A DNA stretch of 64,000 nucleotides from Xylophilus ampelinus (GTDB lineage Bacteria; Pseudomonadota; Gammaproteobacteria; Burkholderiales; Burkholderiaceae_C). The position numbers and the translations under genes are program-made. Location: contig NZ_QJTC01000014.1 in the NCBI RefSeq assembly GCF_003217575.1, positions 39,692-103,691 of the forward strand, in the 5' to 3' direction. The notes beneath the pieces were generated by a model that made no database searches, had not been told where the DNA came from, and saw only the letters and a list, made by a program, of their open reading frames with translations. Below are positions 27,420 through 37,032 of the stretch, piece after piece (positions within the stretch are counted from its first letter, which is position 1; the number at the start of each line of letters is the position of its first letter).

Positions 27420-29201
27420 ATGGTGCACAGCGATTTCTCTTCATTCTCCGGACCGGCGGGCAGCTCGCCTGCCGTGCGGCCTGTGCCGGCCGACCTGCCG
27501 GCCCAGCCCGCGGCCGCCTGGATCGCCCGTTTCGATACCGACCTGGCCGGCGCGGCCGCGGGCCCGCTGGCCGGCCTGGTGTTCGCCGCCAAGGACAATA
27601 TCGACGTGGCCGGCGTGCCGACCACCGCCGCCTGTCCCGCGTTCGCCTACACGCCGCAAACCCATGCGGCGCTCGTCGAGCGCCTGCTGCAGGCCGGTGC
27701 CGCGCTGCGCGGCAAGACCAATCTGGACCAGTTCGCCTGCGGCCTGAACGGCACCCGCTCGCCCTACGGCGCGGTGCCCAATGCGCTCGACGGGCGCTAC
27801 GTCAGCGGCGGCTCCAGCTCGGGTTCGGCCTACGTGGTGGCCAGCGGCCAGGTGGATTTCGCGCTGGGCACCGATACCGCGGGCTCCGGCCGGGTGCCGG
27901 CGGGGCTCAACAACATCGTCGGCCTGAAGCCCAGCAAGGGCCTGCTCAGCGCCCGTGGCGTGCTGCCGGCGGCGCAGAGCGTCGACTGCGTGTCGATCCT
28001 GGCGCGCACCGTGGCGGTGGTGGTGCAGGTGCTGGAGGCGGCCATTGCCCACGATCCGCAGGACCCGTATTCGCGTGCGCTTCCGATGGCCCGCGCACCG
28101 TTGCCGGCCGCCTTCCGCTTCGGCGTTCCGGCGACGCTGGAGTTCTACGGCGACACCCTGGCCGAGGCCGCCTTCGCCGACGCCTGCGCGCGGCTGGAGG
28201 CCCTGGGCGGCCGTCGCGTCGCGATCGACTACGCGCCGCTCGCCGCCGCCGCCGCGCTGCTCTACGACAGCGCCCTGGTGGCCGAGCGCTACGCTGCGGT
28301 GCGCGATTTCTTCGACGGCCATGCCGATGCGGTCATCGAGCCGGTGCGCTCGATCCTCGCCGCCGGCCAGCGCTATGGCGCGGCCGACGTGTTCGACGCC
28401 CAGCACCGGCTGCAGGCCCTGGCCGCGCAGGCGCTGCCGATGTGGGAGCGGGTCGACCTGCTCTGCCTGCCGACCGCGCCGACGCACTGCACGGTGGAGG
28501 CGATGCGCGCCGCACCGGTCGCGCGCAACCGGGAGCTGGGCCGCTACACCAACTTCGTCAACCTGCTCGACTACGCTGCGCTCTCGGTGCCGGCCTGCCT
28601 GCGGCCCGACGGCCTGCCCTTCGGCATTACCCTGGTCGGGCGCGCCGGCAGCGACTGGCAGCTGGCCGACCTGGGCCAGCGCTTCCACCACGCCTCCGGC
28701 CTGCCGCAGGGCGCCACCGGCCGGCCGCTGCCGGCGCCGGTACCCGTCGCCGCGCTGCAGCCGACACCCGCCACCCACCTGGCGCTGGCGGTGGTGGGCG
28801 CCCATCTGTCGGGCCTGCCGCTCAACGGCCAGCTGAGCTCGCGCGGCGCGCGGCTGCAGGAGACTACCGTCACCACTGCGCGCTACCGGCTGCATGCGCT
28901 GCCCGGCACCGTGCCGCCCAAGCCCGGCCTGCGCCGCCTGGCCGACGGCGAAGCGGGCGGCACCGCGATCGCGCTCGAGGTCTGGCAGGTGCCGCTGGCC
29001 CAGGTCGGCAGCTTCCTGGCGCTGGTGCCGGCACCGCTGGCGCTCGGCAGCGTGGAGCTGGCCGACGGCCGCTGGGTGCACGGCTTCGTCTGCGAAGGCC
29101 ACGCGCTGCAGGGCGCCGAAGACGTCAGCGCGCACGGCGGCTGGCGCGCCTACGTGGCGGCCCGCGCGGCCGCCGTTGCCCCGATTCCCACCGCTGCATG
29201 A
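27420..29201 (+). CDS. atzF: Allophanate hydrolase
   Basis: A 593-residue amidase-signature enzyme that hydrolyses allophanate to CO2 and two ammonia. The Ser-cisSer-Lys triad is visible: Lys58 (FAAKDN), cis-Ser132 in SGGSSSGSA and nucleophile Ser156 in TDTAGSGR. The amidase domain (about 1-440) is followed by the C-terminal allophanate hydrolase domain (VGAHLSGLPLN onward). ATG 27420 matches the cytoplasmic N-terminus of relatives. GGAGGG at 27344-27349 instead favours ATG 27360, which would add a hydrophobic 20-residue leader. First gene of the ten-gene operon; ATGA overlap with the next. Confidence 0.93.
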   Translation: MVHSDFSSFSGPAGSSPAVRPVPADLPAQPAAAWIARFDTDLAGAAAGPLAGLVFAAKDNIDVAGVPTTAACPAFAYTPQTHAALVERLLQAGAALRGKTNLDQFACGLNGTRSPYGAVPNALDGRYVSGGSSSGSAYVVASGQVDFALGTDTAGSGRVPAGLNNIVGLKPSKGLLSARGVLPAAQSVDCVSILARTVAVVVQVLEAAIAHDPQDPYSRALPMARAPLPAAFRFGVPATLEFYGDTLAEAAFADACARLEALGGRRVAIDYAPLAAAAALLYDSALVAERYAAVRDFFDGHADAVIEPVRSILAAGQRYGAADVFDAQHRLQALAAQALPMWERVDLLCLPTAPTHCTVEAMRAAPVARNRELGRYTNFVNLLDYAALSVPACLRPDGLPFGITLVGRAGSDWQLADLGQRFHHASGLPQGATGRPLPAPVPVAALQPTPATHLALAVVGAHLSGLPLNGQLSSRGARLQETTVTTARYRLHALPGTVPPKPGLRRLADGEAGGTAIALEVWQVPLAQVGSFLALVPAPLALGSVELADGRWVHGFVCEGHALQGAEDVSAHGGWRAYVAARAAAVAPIPTAA

Positions 29202-29581
29202 AACACCCGATGGACACCAACCTGCCCGAGATCCTGGCCGAAGTGCAGGCCGTCTGCGCCCACTACGAGGCCGCGCTTATGGCCAACGACGTGGCGGTGC
29301 TCGACGGCCTGTTCTGGCAAAGCCCGCATACCCTGCGCTACGGCGACACCGGCAACCAGTACGGCTTCGAGGCGATCCGCGCGTTCCGCGCCGCGCTGCC
29401 GGTGCAGAGCCCGCCGCGCACCGTGCTGCGCCACGTGGTCACCACCTACGGCCGCGATTTCGCGACCAGCAACCTCGAGTTCCGCCGCGAAGGCGGCGAC
29501 GCCGAAGGCCGCCAGAGCCAGACCTGGGTGCGCATGGCCGACGGCTGGCGCGTGGTGGCGGCGCATGTGAGCCTGCTGTGA
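29198..29581 (+). CDS. atzH: AtzH-like (DUF3225) protein
   Basis: A 127-residue protein of the DUF3225 family with a SnoaL/NTF2-like fold pattern: VCAHYEAALMANDVAVLDGL, GFEAIRAFRA, SQTWVRMADGWRVVAAHVS. Genes of this family accompany allophanate, biuret and cyanuric acid degradation genes. The precise reaction is unsettled as far as I know; a role on carboxylated urea intermediates is an inference. Its ATG overlaps the atzF stop (ATGA), so it is translationally coupled. Confidence 0.8.
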   Translation: MKHPMDTNLPEILAEVQAVCAHYEAALMANDVAVLDGLFWQSPHTLRYGDTGNQYGFEAIRAFRAALPVQSPPRTVLRHVVTTYGRDFATSNLEFRREGGDAEGRQSQTWVRMADGWRVVAAHVSLL

Positions 29582-29651
29582 GCGGCCCGGCGCCGACCGT
29601 GTCTAATTCCTTCTCTCTCGTTTTCTTCCTCGTCCCCCTCAGGAGCTTTCC

Positions 29652-30776
29652 ATGACGCACTCCTTCTCTTCCGCTTCCCGCCGCGATTCCCTGAAGACCC
29701 TCGTTGCCCTGGGGGCCGCCGGCACGCTCGGCGCCTGGGGCACGGCGGCCCGCGCCCAGAAGCCGCTGACCGTCGGCGTGGTCTATGTCGGTCCGCGCGA
29801 CGACTACGGCTACAACCAGTCGCACGCGCAGGCCGCGGCCGAATTGAAGAAGATGCCCGGCGTGAAGGTGGTCGAGGAGGAGAACGTGCCCGAGACCTCC
29901 GCCGTGCAGAAGGCGATGGGCGGCATGATCGCCCAGGACGGCGCGCAGCTGCTGTTTCCCACCTCGTTCGGCTACTTCGATCCGCATGTGCTGGCGGTTG
30001 CGGCCAAGAACCCCGACGTGCGCTTCGCCCACTGCGGCGGCCTCTGGACCGAGGGCAAGCACCCCAAGAACGTGGGCAGCTTCTTCGGCTATATCGAGGA
30101 GTGCCAGTTCTTGAACGGCGTGGTGGCGGCGCACGCCACCAAGAGCGACAAGATAGGTTTCGTCGCGGCCAAGCCGATTCCGCAGGTGCTGCGCAACATC
30201 AACGCCTTCACGCTCGGCGCGCGCTCGGTCAAGCCGGGCATCACCTGCCACGTGATCTTCACCGGCGACTGGTCGCTGCCGGTCAAGGAGGCCGAGGCCA
30301 CCAACAGCCTGGCCGACCAGGGCGTGGACGTGTTCACGATGCACGTCGACGGCCCGAAGGTGATCGTCGAGACGGCCGCCAAGCGCGGCAAGTCGGTCTG
30401 CGGCTACCACGCCAGCCAGGCCAAGCTGGCGCCGCAGGCCTACCTGACGGGTGCCGAATGGAACTGGATCACCGCCTACCGGGCTTTCGTCAACGCCGCG
30501 CAGTCGGGCAAGCCGCATCCCAACTTCCTGCGCGGCGGCCTGAAGGACGGTTATGTGCGCATGTCGGCCTACGGCCCGGCCGTGAGCGAGGCCGCGCGCA
30601 AGCAGGCCGATGCGATCAAGGCGAAGATGATGGCGGGCGGCTTCGACATCTTCACCGGCGGCCTGAAGGACAACCGGGGCAAGGTGGTGGTGCCCGCCGG
30701 CAAGAATTACGGCCAGACCGACATCGAACTGGAGAAGATGAACTACCTCGTCGAAGGCGTGGTGGGCAGCATCTGA
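29652..30776 (+). CDS. BMP-family ABC transporter substrate-binding protein
   Basis: A 374-residue periplasmic binding protein. The signal region SRRDSLKTLVALGAAGTLGA (twin-arginine-like) ends near AARAQ. The mature part has LTVGVVYVGPRDDYGYNQSH and NPDVRFAHCGG, as in the BMP/PnrA family (best known for nucleosides). AGGAG lies 8 bases before the ATG. Placement between atzH and the permease genes makes it the receptor for the substrate of this operon, here inferred to be a urea oligomer rather than a nucleoside. Confidence 0.9.
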   Translation: MTHSFSSASRRDSLKTLVALGAAGTLGAWGTAARAQKPLTVGVVYVGPRDDYGYNQSHAQAAAELKKMPGVKVVEEENVPETSAVQKAMGGMIAQDGAQLLFPTSFGYFDPHVLAVAAKNPDVRFAHCGGLWTEGKHPKNVGSFFGYIEECQFLNGVVAAHATKSDKIGFVAAKPIPQVLRNINAFTLGARSVKPGITCHVIFTGDWSLPVKEAEATNSLADQGVDVFTMHVDGPKVIVETAAKRGKSVCGYHASQAKLAPQAYLTGAEWNWITAYRAFVNAAQSGKPHPNFLRGGLKDGYVRMSAYGPAVSEAARKQADAIKAKMMAGGFDIFTGGLKDNRGKVVVPAGKNYGQTDIELEKMNYLVEGVVGSI

Positions 30777-30796
30777 CCGGGGCACGACAGGCATCC

Positions 30797-31870
30797 ATGT
30801 CCCTGCGCGAGACTTCCCGAGATATCGCCCTGCCGGTGCTGGCGGTGGGCGCCGCGCTGCTGCTGTTCGGCGCGCTGGCGGGGCTCGGCGGCGCGTCGCC
30901 GGTGGAGGTGTGGCGCACGCTGTTCACCGGCGCCTTCGGCAGCGCCTTCGCCTGGCAGAACACGCTGCAGCGCGCGGCCCCGCTGATGTTGGCCGCGCTG
31001 TGCGTGGCGATCCCGGCGCGCGCCGGGCTGATCGTGATCGGCGGCGAGGGCGCGCTGGTGCTGGGCGGCCTGGCCTGCGCGGTGCTGCCGCAGTGGCTGC
31101 CGCTGCCGGCCAACATCGCCGGCACCGCGGTGCTCTGCGCCGCCGGCGCGCTGGTCGGTGCGGGCTGGACGGCGCTTGCCGGCTGGCTGCGCCAGGCGCG
31201 CGGCGTCAACGAGACCATCGGCAGCCTGCTGCTCGCCTACGTGGCGGTGGGCCTGTTCCGCCACCTGGTGGAGGGGCCGCTGCGCGATCCGGCCAGCCTC
31301 AACAAGCCCTCCACGCCGCCGCTGGCCGAAGGCTTGCTGATCGGCGGCATCGGCGGCTCCGACGTGCACTGGGGCCTGGTGCTGGGCGTGCTGGCCTGCG
31401 TGGGCCTGGGCCTGTGGCTGCGCGGCACCGTGTCGGGCTTCGCGGTGCGGGTGGTGGGCGGCAATCCGCGCGCGGCACAGCTGGTGGGCCTGCCGGCCAC
31501 CCGACTGGTGCTGCTGGCCTGCGCGCTGGGCGGCGCCTGCGCGGGCCTGGCCGGCGCGGTCGAGGTGACGGCGGTGCACGGCAGCGCCAACGCGGCGCTG
31601 ATCGCGGGCTACGGCTACGCCGGTATCCTGGTGGCCTTCATCGCGCGGCACAACCCGCTGGCGATCGTCCCGGTGGCCATCGTGTTCGGCGGTTTCGGCG
31701 CGGCGGGCAGCCTGCTGCAGCGCCGCCTGGGCATGCCCGACGCGTCGATGCTGGTGCTGCAGGGCATCGCCTTCGTGTTGATCCTGGCCAGCGAGACCTT
31801 GCGCGGCCACCCCTGGGCCTGGCCCGGGCGCGGCGTGCCGGCGGCACGGGAGAAGGCGGTGGCCCCATGA
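30797..31870 (+). CDS. ABC transporter permease, BPD_transp_2 type (1)
   Basis: A 357-residue inner-membrane permease with about nine helices. ARAGLIVIGGEGALVLGG and RGVNETIGSLLLAYVAVGL match the YufP-like permeases that pair with BMP-family binding proteins. It is 20 bases downstream of the binding-protein gene and forms the channel with the next permease. The C-terminus is a short basic tail (GVPAAREKAVAP). Confidence 0.9.
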   Translation: MSLRETSRDIALPVLAVGAALLLFGALAGLGGASPVEVWRTLFTGAFGSAFAWQNTLQRAAPLMLAALCVAIPARAGLIVIGGEGALVLGGLACAVLPQWLPLPANIAGTAVLCAAGALVGAGWTALAGWLRQARGVNETIGSLLLAYVAVGLFRHLVEGPLRDPASLNKPSTPPLAEGLLIGGIGGSDVHWGLVLGVLACVGLGLWLRGTVSGFAVRVVGGNPRAAQLVGLPATRLVLLACALGGACAGLAGAVEVTAVHGSANAALIAGYGYAGILVAFIARHNPLAIVPVAIVFGGFGAAGSLLQRRLGMPDASMLVLQGIAFVLILASETLRGHPWAWPGRGVPAAREKAVAP

Positions 31871-31931
31871 TCCCCCGCCCGGCCGCCCCGACGGGAGTTC
31901 GCACCGCAGTGCGCGGCACGGAGGTGCTTCG

Positions 31932-32873
31932 ATGACCGCCGACCAGTGGACCGTGCTGCTGGCCGCCATCTTCGGCGGCGCGCTGCGGGTGGGCGTGCCC
32001 TTCCTGTTCGTGAGCCTGGGCGAATGCCTCACCGAGACATCGGGTCGGATCAACCTGGGCCTGGAGGGCGTGCTGGTGCTGTCGGCGATGGCCGCCTTCG
32101 GCGGCGCCTGGGCCAGCGGCTCGCCGTGGACGGGCGTGCTGGCCGGCGCCTGCGCGGGCGGCCTGCTGGCCACGCTGCACGGCCTGCTGTGCGCCCTGCC
32201 GCGGGTGAGCGACGTCGCGGTCGGCATCGCGCTGATGCTGCTCGGCACCGGGCTGGCGTTCTACCTGGGCAAGCCGCTGATCCAACCGCAGGCGGCGCAG
32301 CTGCCGGCGCTGGCGCTGGGCGCGTGGAGCGAGGTGCCGGCGGTGCGCCAGGCGCTGCTGATCAATCCGCTGCTGCCGCTGGGCATTCTGATGGCGGTGG
32401 CGATGTGGTGGGGGTTGGCGCGCACCCGCGCCGGGCTGCTGGTGCGGCTGGCGGGCGATTCGGCCGACGCGGCGCGGGCGCTGGGCTATCCGGTGGCGGG
32501 CGCGCGCATCGCGGCCACCGCGCTCGGCGGATGCATCGCGGGGCTGGGAGGCGCCTCGCTCACGCTCTTCTATCCCGGCAGCTGGAACGAGGGCATCTCC
32601 AGCGGGCAGGGCCTGATCGCGGTGGCGCTGGTGATCTTCGCCCGCTGGAGCCCGCTGCGCTGCGTGGGCGCGGCGCTGATTTTCGGCGGTGCGGGGGCGA
32701 TCGGCCCCGCGCTGCAGTCGGTCGGCATCGGCTGGGGCTACCACCTGTTCAATACCGTGCCGTACGCGCTGACGCTGCTGATCCTGGTCGTCACCTGCCG
32801 GCCCGGCCGCGCGGTGCCGGGGCAGCCGGGCGAGTTGACCTCGGCGTATTCCACTTCCTCCTCTTCCCATTGA
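31932..32873 (+). CDS. ABC transporter permease, BPD_transp_2 type (2)
   Basis: A 313-residue second permease of the importer, YufQ-like. ECLTETSGRINLGLEGVLVL at the start and SDVAVGIALMLLGTGLAFYL are typical. About eight to nine helices are predicted. A 61-base spacer with no gene separates it from the first permease; the amidase gene follows after 19 bases. Confidence 0.9.
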   Translation: MTADQWTVLLAAIFGGALRVGVPFLFVSLGECLTETSGRINLGLEGVLVLSAMAAFGGAWASGSPWTGVLAGACAGGLLATLHGLLCALPRVSDVAVGIALMLLGTGLAFYLGKPLIQPQAAQLPALALGAWSEVPAVRQALLINPLLPLGILMAVAMWWGLARTRAGLLVRLAGDSADAARALGYPVAGARIAATALGGCIAGLGGASLTLFYPGSWNEGISSGQGLIAVALVIFARWSPLRCVGAALIFGGAGAIGPALQSVGIGWGYHLFNTVPYALTLLILVVTCRPGRAVPGQPGELTSAYSTSSSSH

Positions 32874-32892
32874 CGACGATCGGACACCTTCC

Positions 32893-33930
32893 ATGAGCGG
32901 AATCGGCGGACTCAACAAATCGGCGCACGGCGTGGTCGTGGGGCTGGTGCAGCTGCAACTGCCGGTGGTGCGGACGCCCGCGCAGCTGGCGGTGCAGACG
33001 CTGCGCATCTGCGAGCTGGTGGGCAAGGCCCGCCGCAACCAGCAGGCGATGGACCTGGTGGTGTTCCCCGAATACGCGCTGCACGGCCTGTCGATGGACA
33101 CCGACCCCGCGATCATGTGCCGCCTCGACGGCCCCGAGGTCGCGGCCTTCCAGGCGGCCTGCATGGAGCACCGCATCTGGGGCTGCTTCTCGATCATGGA
33201 GGCCAACCCCGGCGGCAACCCCTACAACAGCGGCCTGATCATCGACGACACCGGCGCCATCCGGCTCTACTATCGCAAGCTGCACCCGTGGGTGCCGGTC
33301 GAGCCGTGGGAGCCGGGCAACCTGGGCGTGCCGGTCTGCGACGGCCCCAACGGCAGCCGCCTCTCGCTGATCATCTGCCACGACGGCATGTTCCCCGAGA
33401 TGGCGCGCGAGGCCGCGTACAAGGGCGCCGACATCATCCTGCGCACCGCCGGCTACACCGCGCCGATCCGCCACGCCTGGAAGATCACCAACCAGGCCAA
33501 CGCCTTCTGCAACCTGGCCTACACCGCCAGCGTCTGCATGTGCGGCAGCGACGGCAGCTTCGACTCGATGGGCGAGGGCATGTTCTGCAGCTTCGACGGC
33601 ACGGTGATGGTCGAGGGCGGCGGCCGGCCGGACGAGATCATCACCGCCGAGCTGCGGCCCGACCTGGTGCGCGAGGCCCGTACCGGATGGGGCGTCGAGA
33701 ACAACCTCTACCAGCTCTACCACCGCGGCTACGTGGCGGTGCGGGGCGGCGCCCAGGACTGCCCCTACACCTACATGCACGACATGGCCGCCGGCCGCTA
33801 CCGCCTGCCCTGGGGCGACCAGGTGCAGGTGACCGACGGCAGCGGCTGCGGCTTCGCGCCGCCCACCCGGGCCTACCGCGGCTCCGAAGAGCATCCCCTC
33901 GTTCCCGGCCCGCAGGAGCCTGTCCGATGA
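32893..33930 (+). CDS. Formamidase-like aliphatic amidase (nitrilase superfamily)
   Basis: A 345-residue nitrilase-superfamily amidase closely resembling AmiF formamidases. The catalytic triad is Glu60 (FPEYALHG), Lys129 (YRKLHPW) and Cys162 (IICHDGM); [14 protein letters not shown] and [13 protein letters not shown] also match. AmiF releases formate and ammonia from formamide. Inside a biuret-type operon the substrate may be another small amide, which is an inference. Its stop overlaps the biuH start (ATGA). Length is slightly above AmiF (about 334). Confidence 0.87.
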   Translation: MSGIGGLNKSAHGVVVGLVQLQLPVVRTPAQLAVQTLRICELVGKARRNQQAMDLVVFPEYALHGLSMDTDPAIMCRLDGPEVAAFQAACMEHRIWGCFSIMEANPGGNPYNSGLIIDDTGAIRLYYRKLHPWVPVEPWEPGNLGVPVCDGPNGSRLSLIICHDGMFPEMAREAAYKGADIILRTAGYTAPIRHAWKITNQANAFCNLAYTASVCMCGSDGSFDSMGEGMFCSFDGTVMVEGGGRPDEIITAELRPDLVREARTGWGVENNLYQLYHRGYVAVRGGAQDCPYTYMHDMAAGRYRLPWGDQVQVTDGSGCGFAPPTRAYRGSEEHPLVPGPQEPVR

Positions 33931-34697
33931 GCGCCACTACCATCGCCACTACCACCAACAGCCTCGCGGCCACCGGCACCGCTGCCGCCCGCTACGTCCC
34001 GGCCCAGCCCTACCCCTGGCCCTACGACGGCGCGCTGCGGCCCGACAACACCGCGCTGGTCGTGATCGACATGCAGACCGACTTCTGCGGCAAGGGCGGC
34101 TACGTCGACGTGATGGGCTACGACCTGTCGCTGACGCAGGCGCCGATCGCGCCGATCGCCCGGGTGCTGGCCTGCATGCGCGCCCAGGGCTTCATGGTGA
34201 TCCACACCCGCGAGGGCCACCGTCCCGACCTGTCGGACCTGCCGGCCAACAAGCGCTGGCGTTCGCGCCAGATCGGCGCGGGCGGCACCGGCATCGGCGA
34301 CGACGGCCCCTGCGGCCGCATCCTGGTGCGCGGCGAGCCGGGTTGGGAGATCATCCCGGCGCTGGCCCCGCTGCCGGGCGAGACGGTGATCGACAAGCCC
34401 GGCAAGGGCTCTTTCTGCGCCACCGACCTGGAGCTGATCCTGCGCACCCGCGGCATCGCCAACCTGGTGCTGACCGGCATCACCACCGACGTCTGCGTGC
34501 ACACCACGATGCGAGAGGCCAACGACCGCGGCTTCGAATGCCTGGTGCTGTCCGACTGCACCGCCGCGACCGACCGCGGCAACCACGACGCCGCGCTGAA
34601 GATGATCACGATGCAGGGCGGCGTCTTCGGCGCGCACACCACCTCGCAGGCCCTGCTGGACCTGCTGCAGGCCGGCGAGCCGGCGAACCGCGCATGA
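33927..34697 (+). CDS. biuH: Biuret hydrolase (isochorismatase-like cysteine hydrolase)
   Basis: A 256-residue enzyme. The core [20 protein letters not shown], then [19 protein letters not shown] and [17 protein letters not shown], follow the characterised rhizobial biuret hydrolase closely as I recall it. The triad Asp48, Lys157, Cys190 has the same spacing. It splits biuret to allophanate and ammonia, feeding AtzF in the same operon. The N-terminus carries an extra Thr/Ala-rich stretch of about 20 residues. Coupled by 4-base overlaps on both sides. The assignment is recall-based; a paralogous specificity cannot be fully excluded. Confidence 0.85.
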   Translation: MSATTIATTTNSLAATGTAAARYVPAQPYPWPYDGALRPDNTALVVIDMQTDFCGKGGYVDVMGYDLSLTQAPIAPIARVLACMRAQGFMVIHTREGHRPDLSDLPANKRWRSRQIGAGGTGIGDDGPCGRILVRGEPGWEIIPALAPLPGETVIDKPGKGSFCATDLELILRTRGIANLVLTGITTDVCVHTTMREANDRGFECLVLSDCTAATDRGNHDAALKMITMQGGVFGAHTTSQALLDLLQAGEPANRA

Positions 34698-36325
34698 GCG
34701 CCGCCCCGATCGGCGGCCTGCCGGTGCGCACCGGCGCGCTGGCGCTCTCCACCTATCGCCTCACCAAGCGCTTCGGCGCCTTCACCGCGCTCGACGATGT
34801 GTCGCTCGACGTGGCGCCCGGCAGCGTGCATGCGCTGCTCGGCGAGAACGGCGCCGGCAAGAGCACCCTGGTCAAGTGCGTCGCGGGCTTCCAGCGCGCG
34901 GAGGAGGGCAGCCTGCTGCTCGACGGCCGCGAGCACGAGGTGGCCAGCCCCGCCGCCGCGCGGGCGCTGGGCATCGGCATGGTCTACCAGCACTTCACGC
35001 TGGCGCCCGGCATGAGCGTGGCCGAGAACCTGCTGCTGGCCGGCGGCCAGGTGCCCGGCCTGATCGACTGGCGGGCTCGGCGCGCCGCGCTGCAGGCCTT
35101 CCTGGCCACCACGCCGTTCCGCCTGGACCTGGACGCCCGCCCGGCCGAGCTGGCAGCCGGCGAGAAGCAGAAGCTGGAGCTGCTCAAGCAGCTCTACCTG
35201 CGCCCCCGGCTGCTGATCCTGGACGAACCCACCTCGGTCCTCACCCCGCAGGAGGCCGACGAGGTGCTGGGCCATGTGCGGGCCATCGCACGCAGCGGCG
35301 CCTGCAGCGTGCTGCTGATCACCCACAAGTTCCGCGAGGTCGAGGCCTATGCCGACGCGGTGACCGTGCTGCGCCGCGGCCGCGCGGTGCTGCACGGCCG
35401 GGTGGCCGACACCCGCAGCGACGCCCTGGCGGCCGCCATGATGGGCGAGGATGCCGTTTCCGAATCAAAAGTGCCTGTAGCCGGCTTGGAAAGACGACCG
35501 GCAGCTATAAAAATCATAGCAGACGGCGCGCCGTTGCTGCTGCAGGTAGAGGGCCTGGCCGCGCAGGGCGACCGCGGTACCCGGGCGCTGCACGGCATCG
35601 ACTTGGCGGTGCGCGCCGGCGAGATCCTGGGCGTGGCCGGCGTGTCGGGCAACGGCCAGCGCGAGCTGGTCGAGGCGCTGGTGGGTCAGCGGCCGCGCCT
35701 GGCCGGCCGCGTGCGGGTGGCGGGCGAGGACTGGCGCGCCCGCCGCGCCGAGAATCGCCGCCTGCGGGTGCGCAGCCTGCCCGAGGAGCCGTTGCGCAAC
35801 GCCTGCGTGGCCGACCTGAGCGTCGCCCAGAACATGGCGCTGCGCGACTTCGACCAGGCTCCGTATGCCCGCGCCGGCTGGCTGCGCACAGCGGCCTGGC
35901 GCCGCCGCGCCCGCGAATGGATCGCCGCCTACGGCGTCAAGACCCGCGGCGAAGACGCGCCGATCCGCAGCCTCTCCGGCGGCAACGTGCAGCGCGCGGT
36001 GCTGGCCCGCGAGCTCGACGGCGACATCCGGGTGCTGATCGCCGCCAACCCGGTCTTCGGCCTCGACTTCGCCGCGGTACGCGACATCCATGCCCGGCTG
36101 CGCGGCGTGCGCGACGCCGGCGGCGCGGTGCTGCTGGTCAGCGAAGACCTCGACGAACTGCTCGCCCTGTCGGACCGCATCGTGGTGATGAGCGAAGGCC
36201 GCATCGTCTTCGAGACCCCGGCCGCCGCCGCCGACCGCCGCCAGCTCGGCGCCCACATGGCGGGCGGCCACTCGCCGGCCGCGCCGGTCCCTTCGGAACC
36301 TTCCTCGCCGCCCGTTTCGCCATGA
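34694..36325 (+). CDS. ABC transporter double ATP-binding protein
   Basis: A 543-residue protein with two ABC domains (YufO-like, partner of BMP importers). Domain 1 has Walker [11 protein letters not shown]-loop VYQHF, a degenerate signature (ELAAGEKQK) and Walker [10 protein letters not shown]. Domain 2 has a degenerate Walker A (GVSGNGQRE), the signature LSGGN and NPVFGLD, where the usual catalytic Glu region is replaced. The linker (about residues 257-276) is encoded by a dispersed repeat inserted in frame (35464-35521). It overlaps both neighbours by 4 bases. Confidence 0.9.
   Translation: MSAAPIGGLPVRTGALALSTYRLTKRFGAFTALDDVSLDVAPGSVHALLGENGAGKSTLVKCVAGFQRAEEGSLLLDGREHEVASPAAARALGIGMVYQHFTLAPGMSVAENLLLAGGQVPGLIDWRARRAALQAFLATTPFRLDLDARPAELAAGEKQKLELLKQLYLRPRLLILDEPTSVLTPQEADEVLGHVRAIARSGACSVLLITHKFREVEAYADAVTVLRRGRAVLHGRVADTRSDALAAAMMGEDAVSESKVPVAGLERRPAAIKIIADGAPLLLQVEGLAAQGDRGTRALHGIDLAVRAGEILGVAGVSGNGQRELVEALVGQRPRLAGRVRVAGEDWRARRAENRRLRVRSLPEEPLRNACVADLSVAQNMALRDFDQAPYARAGWLRTAAWRRRAREWIAAYGVKTRGEDAPIRSLSGGNVQRAVLARELDGDIRVLIAANPVFGLDFAAVRDIHARLRGVRDAGGAVLLVSEDLDELLALSDRIVVMSEGRIVFETPAAAADRRQLGAHMAGGHSPAAPVPSEPSSPPVSP
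35464..35521 (-). repeat. Dispersed TGCTAT...ATAGC repeat, copy 4 (inside a CDS)
   Basis: On the plus strand: AAAAGTGCCTGTAGCCGG ... GGCAGCTATAAAAATCATAGC. It shares AAGTGCCTG(C/T)AGCC and AGCTAT-A/T-ATAG with copy 8 (58405). It is entirely within the ABC ATPase gene and does not break the reading frame, contributing the linker peptide [19 protein letters not shown]. Confidence 0.75.
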
Positions 36326-37005
36326 CCGACGACACCCTCACGCTCGACGCGAATCCCTTCGCCTACCGCTTCGTGCCGGCCCGCACCGCGCTGGTCGTGA
36401 TCGACATGCAGCGCGATTTCCTGGATCCGGGCGGCTTCGGCGCGGCGCTGGGCAACGACGTGGCGCGGCTGCAGGCCATCGTGCCCGCTTGCGCCGCGGT
36501 GCTGCGGGCCTGGCGTGCCGTCGGCGGCATGGTGGTCCACACCCGCGAGGCGCACCGGCCCGATCTGTCGGACTGCCCGCCGGCCAAGCGGCTGCGCGGC
36601 GCGCCCGCGCTGCGCATCGGCGACGCGGGGCCGATGGGCCGCATCCTGGTCGCGGGCGAGCCGGGCTGCGAGATCGTCACAGCGCTGGCGCCGCTGAACA
36701 GCGAGACGGTGATCGACAAGCCCGGCAAGGGCGCCTTCCACGCCACCGGCCTGAAGGCGCTGCTGCAGCAGCGCGGCATCGGCCACCTGCTTTTCATGGG
36801 CGTGACCACCGAGGTCTGCGTGCAGACCAGCATGCGCGAGGCCAACGACCGCGGCTACGACGGCCTGCTGCTGGAGGACTGCACCGAGAGCTATTTCCCC
36901 GCCTTCAAGCAGGCCACGCTGGAGATGCTGCGCGCCCAGGGCGCCATCGTCGGCTGGACGGCGCCCAGCGCCGCGCTGCTGGCGGCACTGCCCGCTGTTC
37001 GCTGA
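36322..37005 (+). CDS. Second isochorismatase-like cysteine hydrolase (candidate triuret hydrolase)
   Basis: A 227-residue paralogue of the biuH product. The triad Asp28 (VVIDMQRDF), Lys133 (IDKPGKGAF) and Cys166 (TTEVCVQTS) has nearly the same spacing as in the BiuH homologue. Shared blocks include [12 protein letters not shown] and [18 protein letters not shown]. It differs at the N-terminus and in residues before Asp28. Triuret hydrolase TrtA is a known BiuH relative clustered with biuH, so this is a candidate TrtA; guanylurea hydrolase or another small amidase is possible. Coupled to the ATPase gene (ATGA). Confidence 0.72.
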   Translation: MTDDTLTLDANPFAYRFVPARTALVVIDMQRDFLDPGGFGAALGNDVARLQAIVPACAAVLRAWRAVGGMVVHTREAHRPDLSDCPPAKRLRGAPALRIGDAGPMGRILVAGEPGCEIVTALAPLNSETVIDKPGKGAFHATGLKALLQQRGIGHLLFMGVTTEVCVQTSMREANDRGYDGLLLEDCTESYFPAFKQATLEMLRAQGAIVGWTAPSAALLAALPAVR

Positions 37006-37032
37006 GCACCGTCCGGCACTACCATCGGCTCC

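Noticed and set aside
35464..35521. Possibility that the repeat makes the ABC ATPase a pseudogene
   Set aside because: The frame is maintained and both ATP-binding domains are complete on either side.
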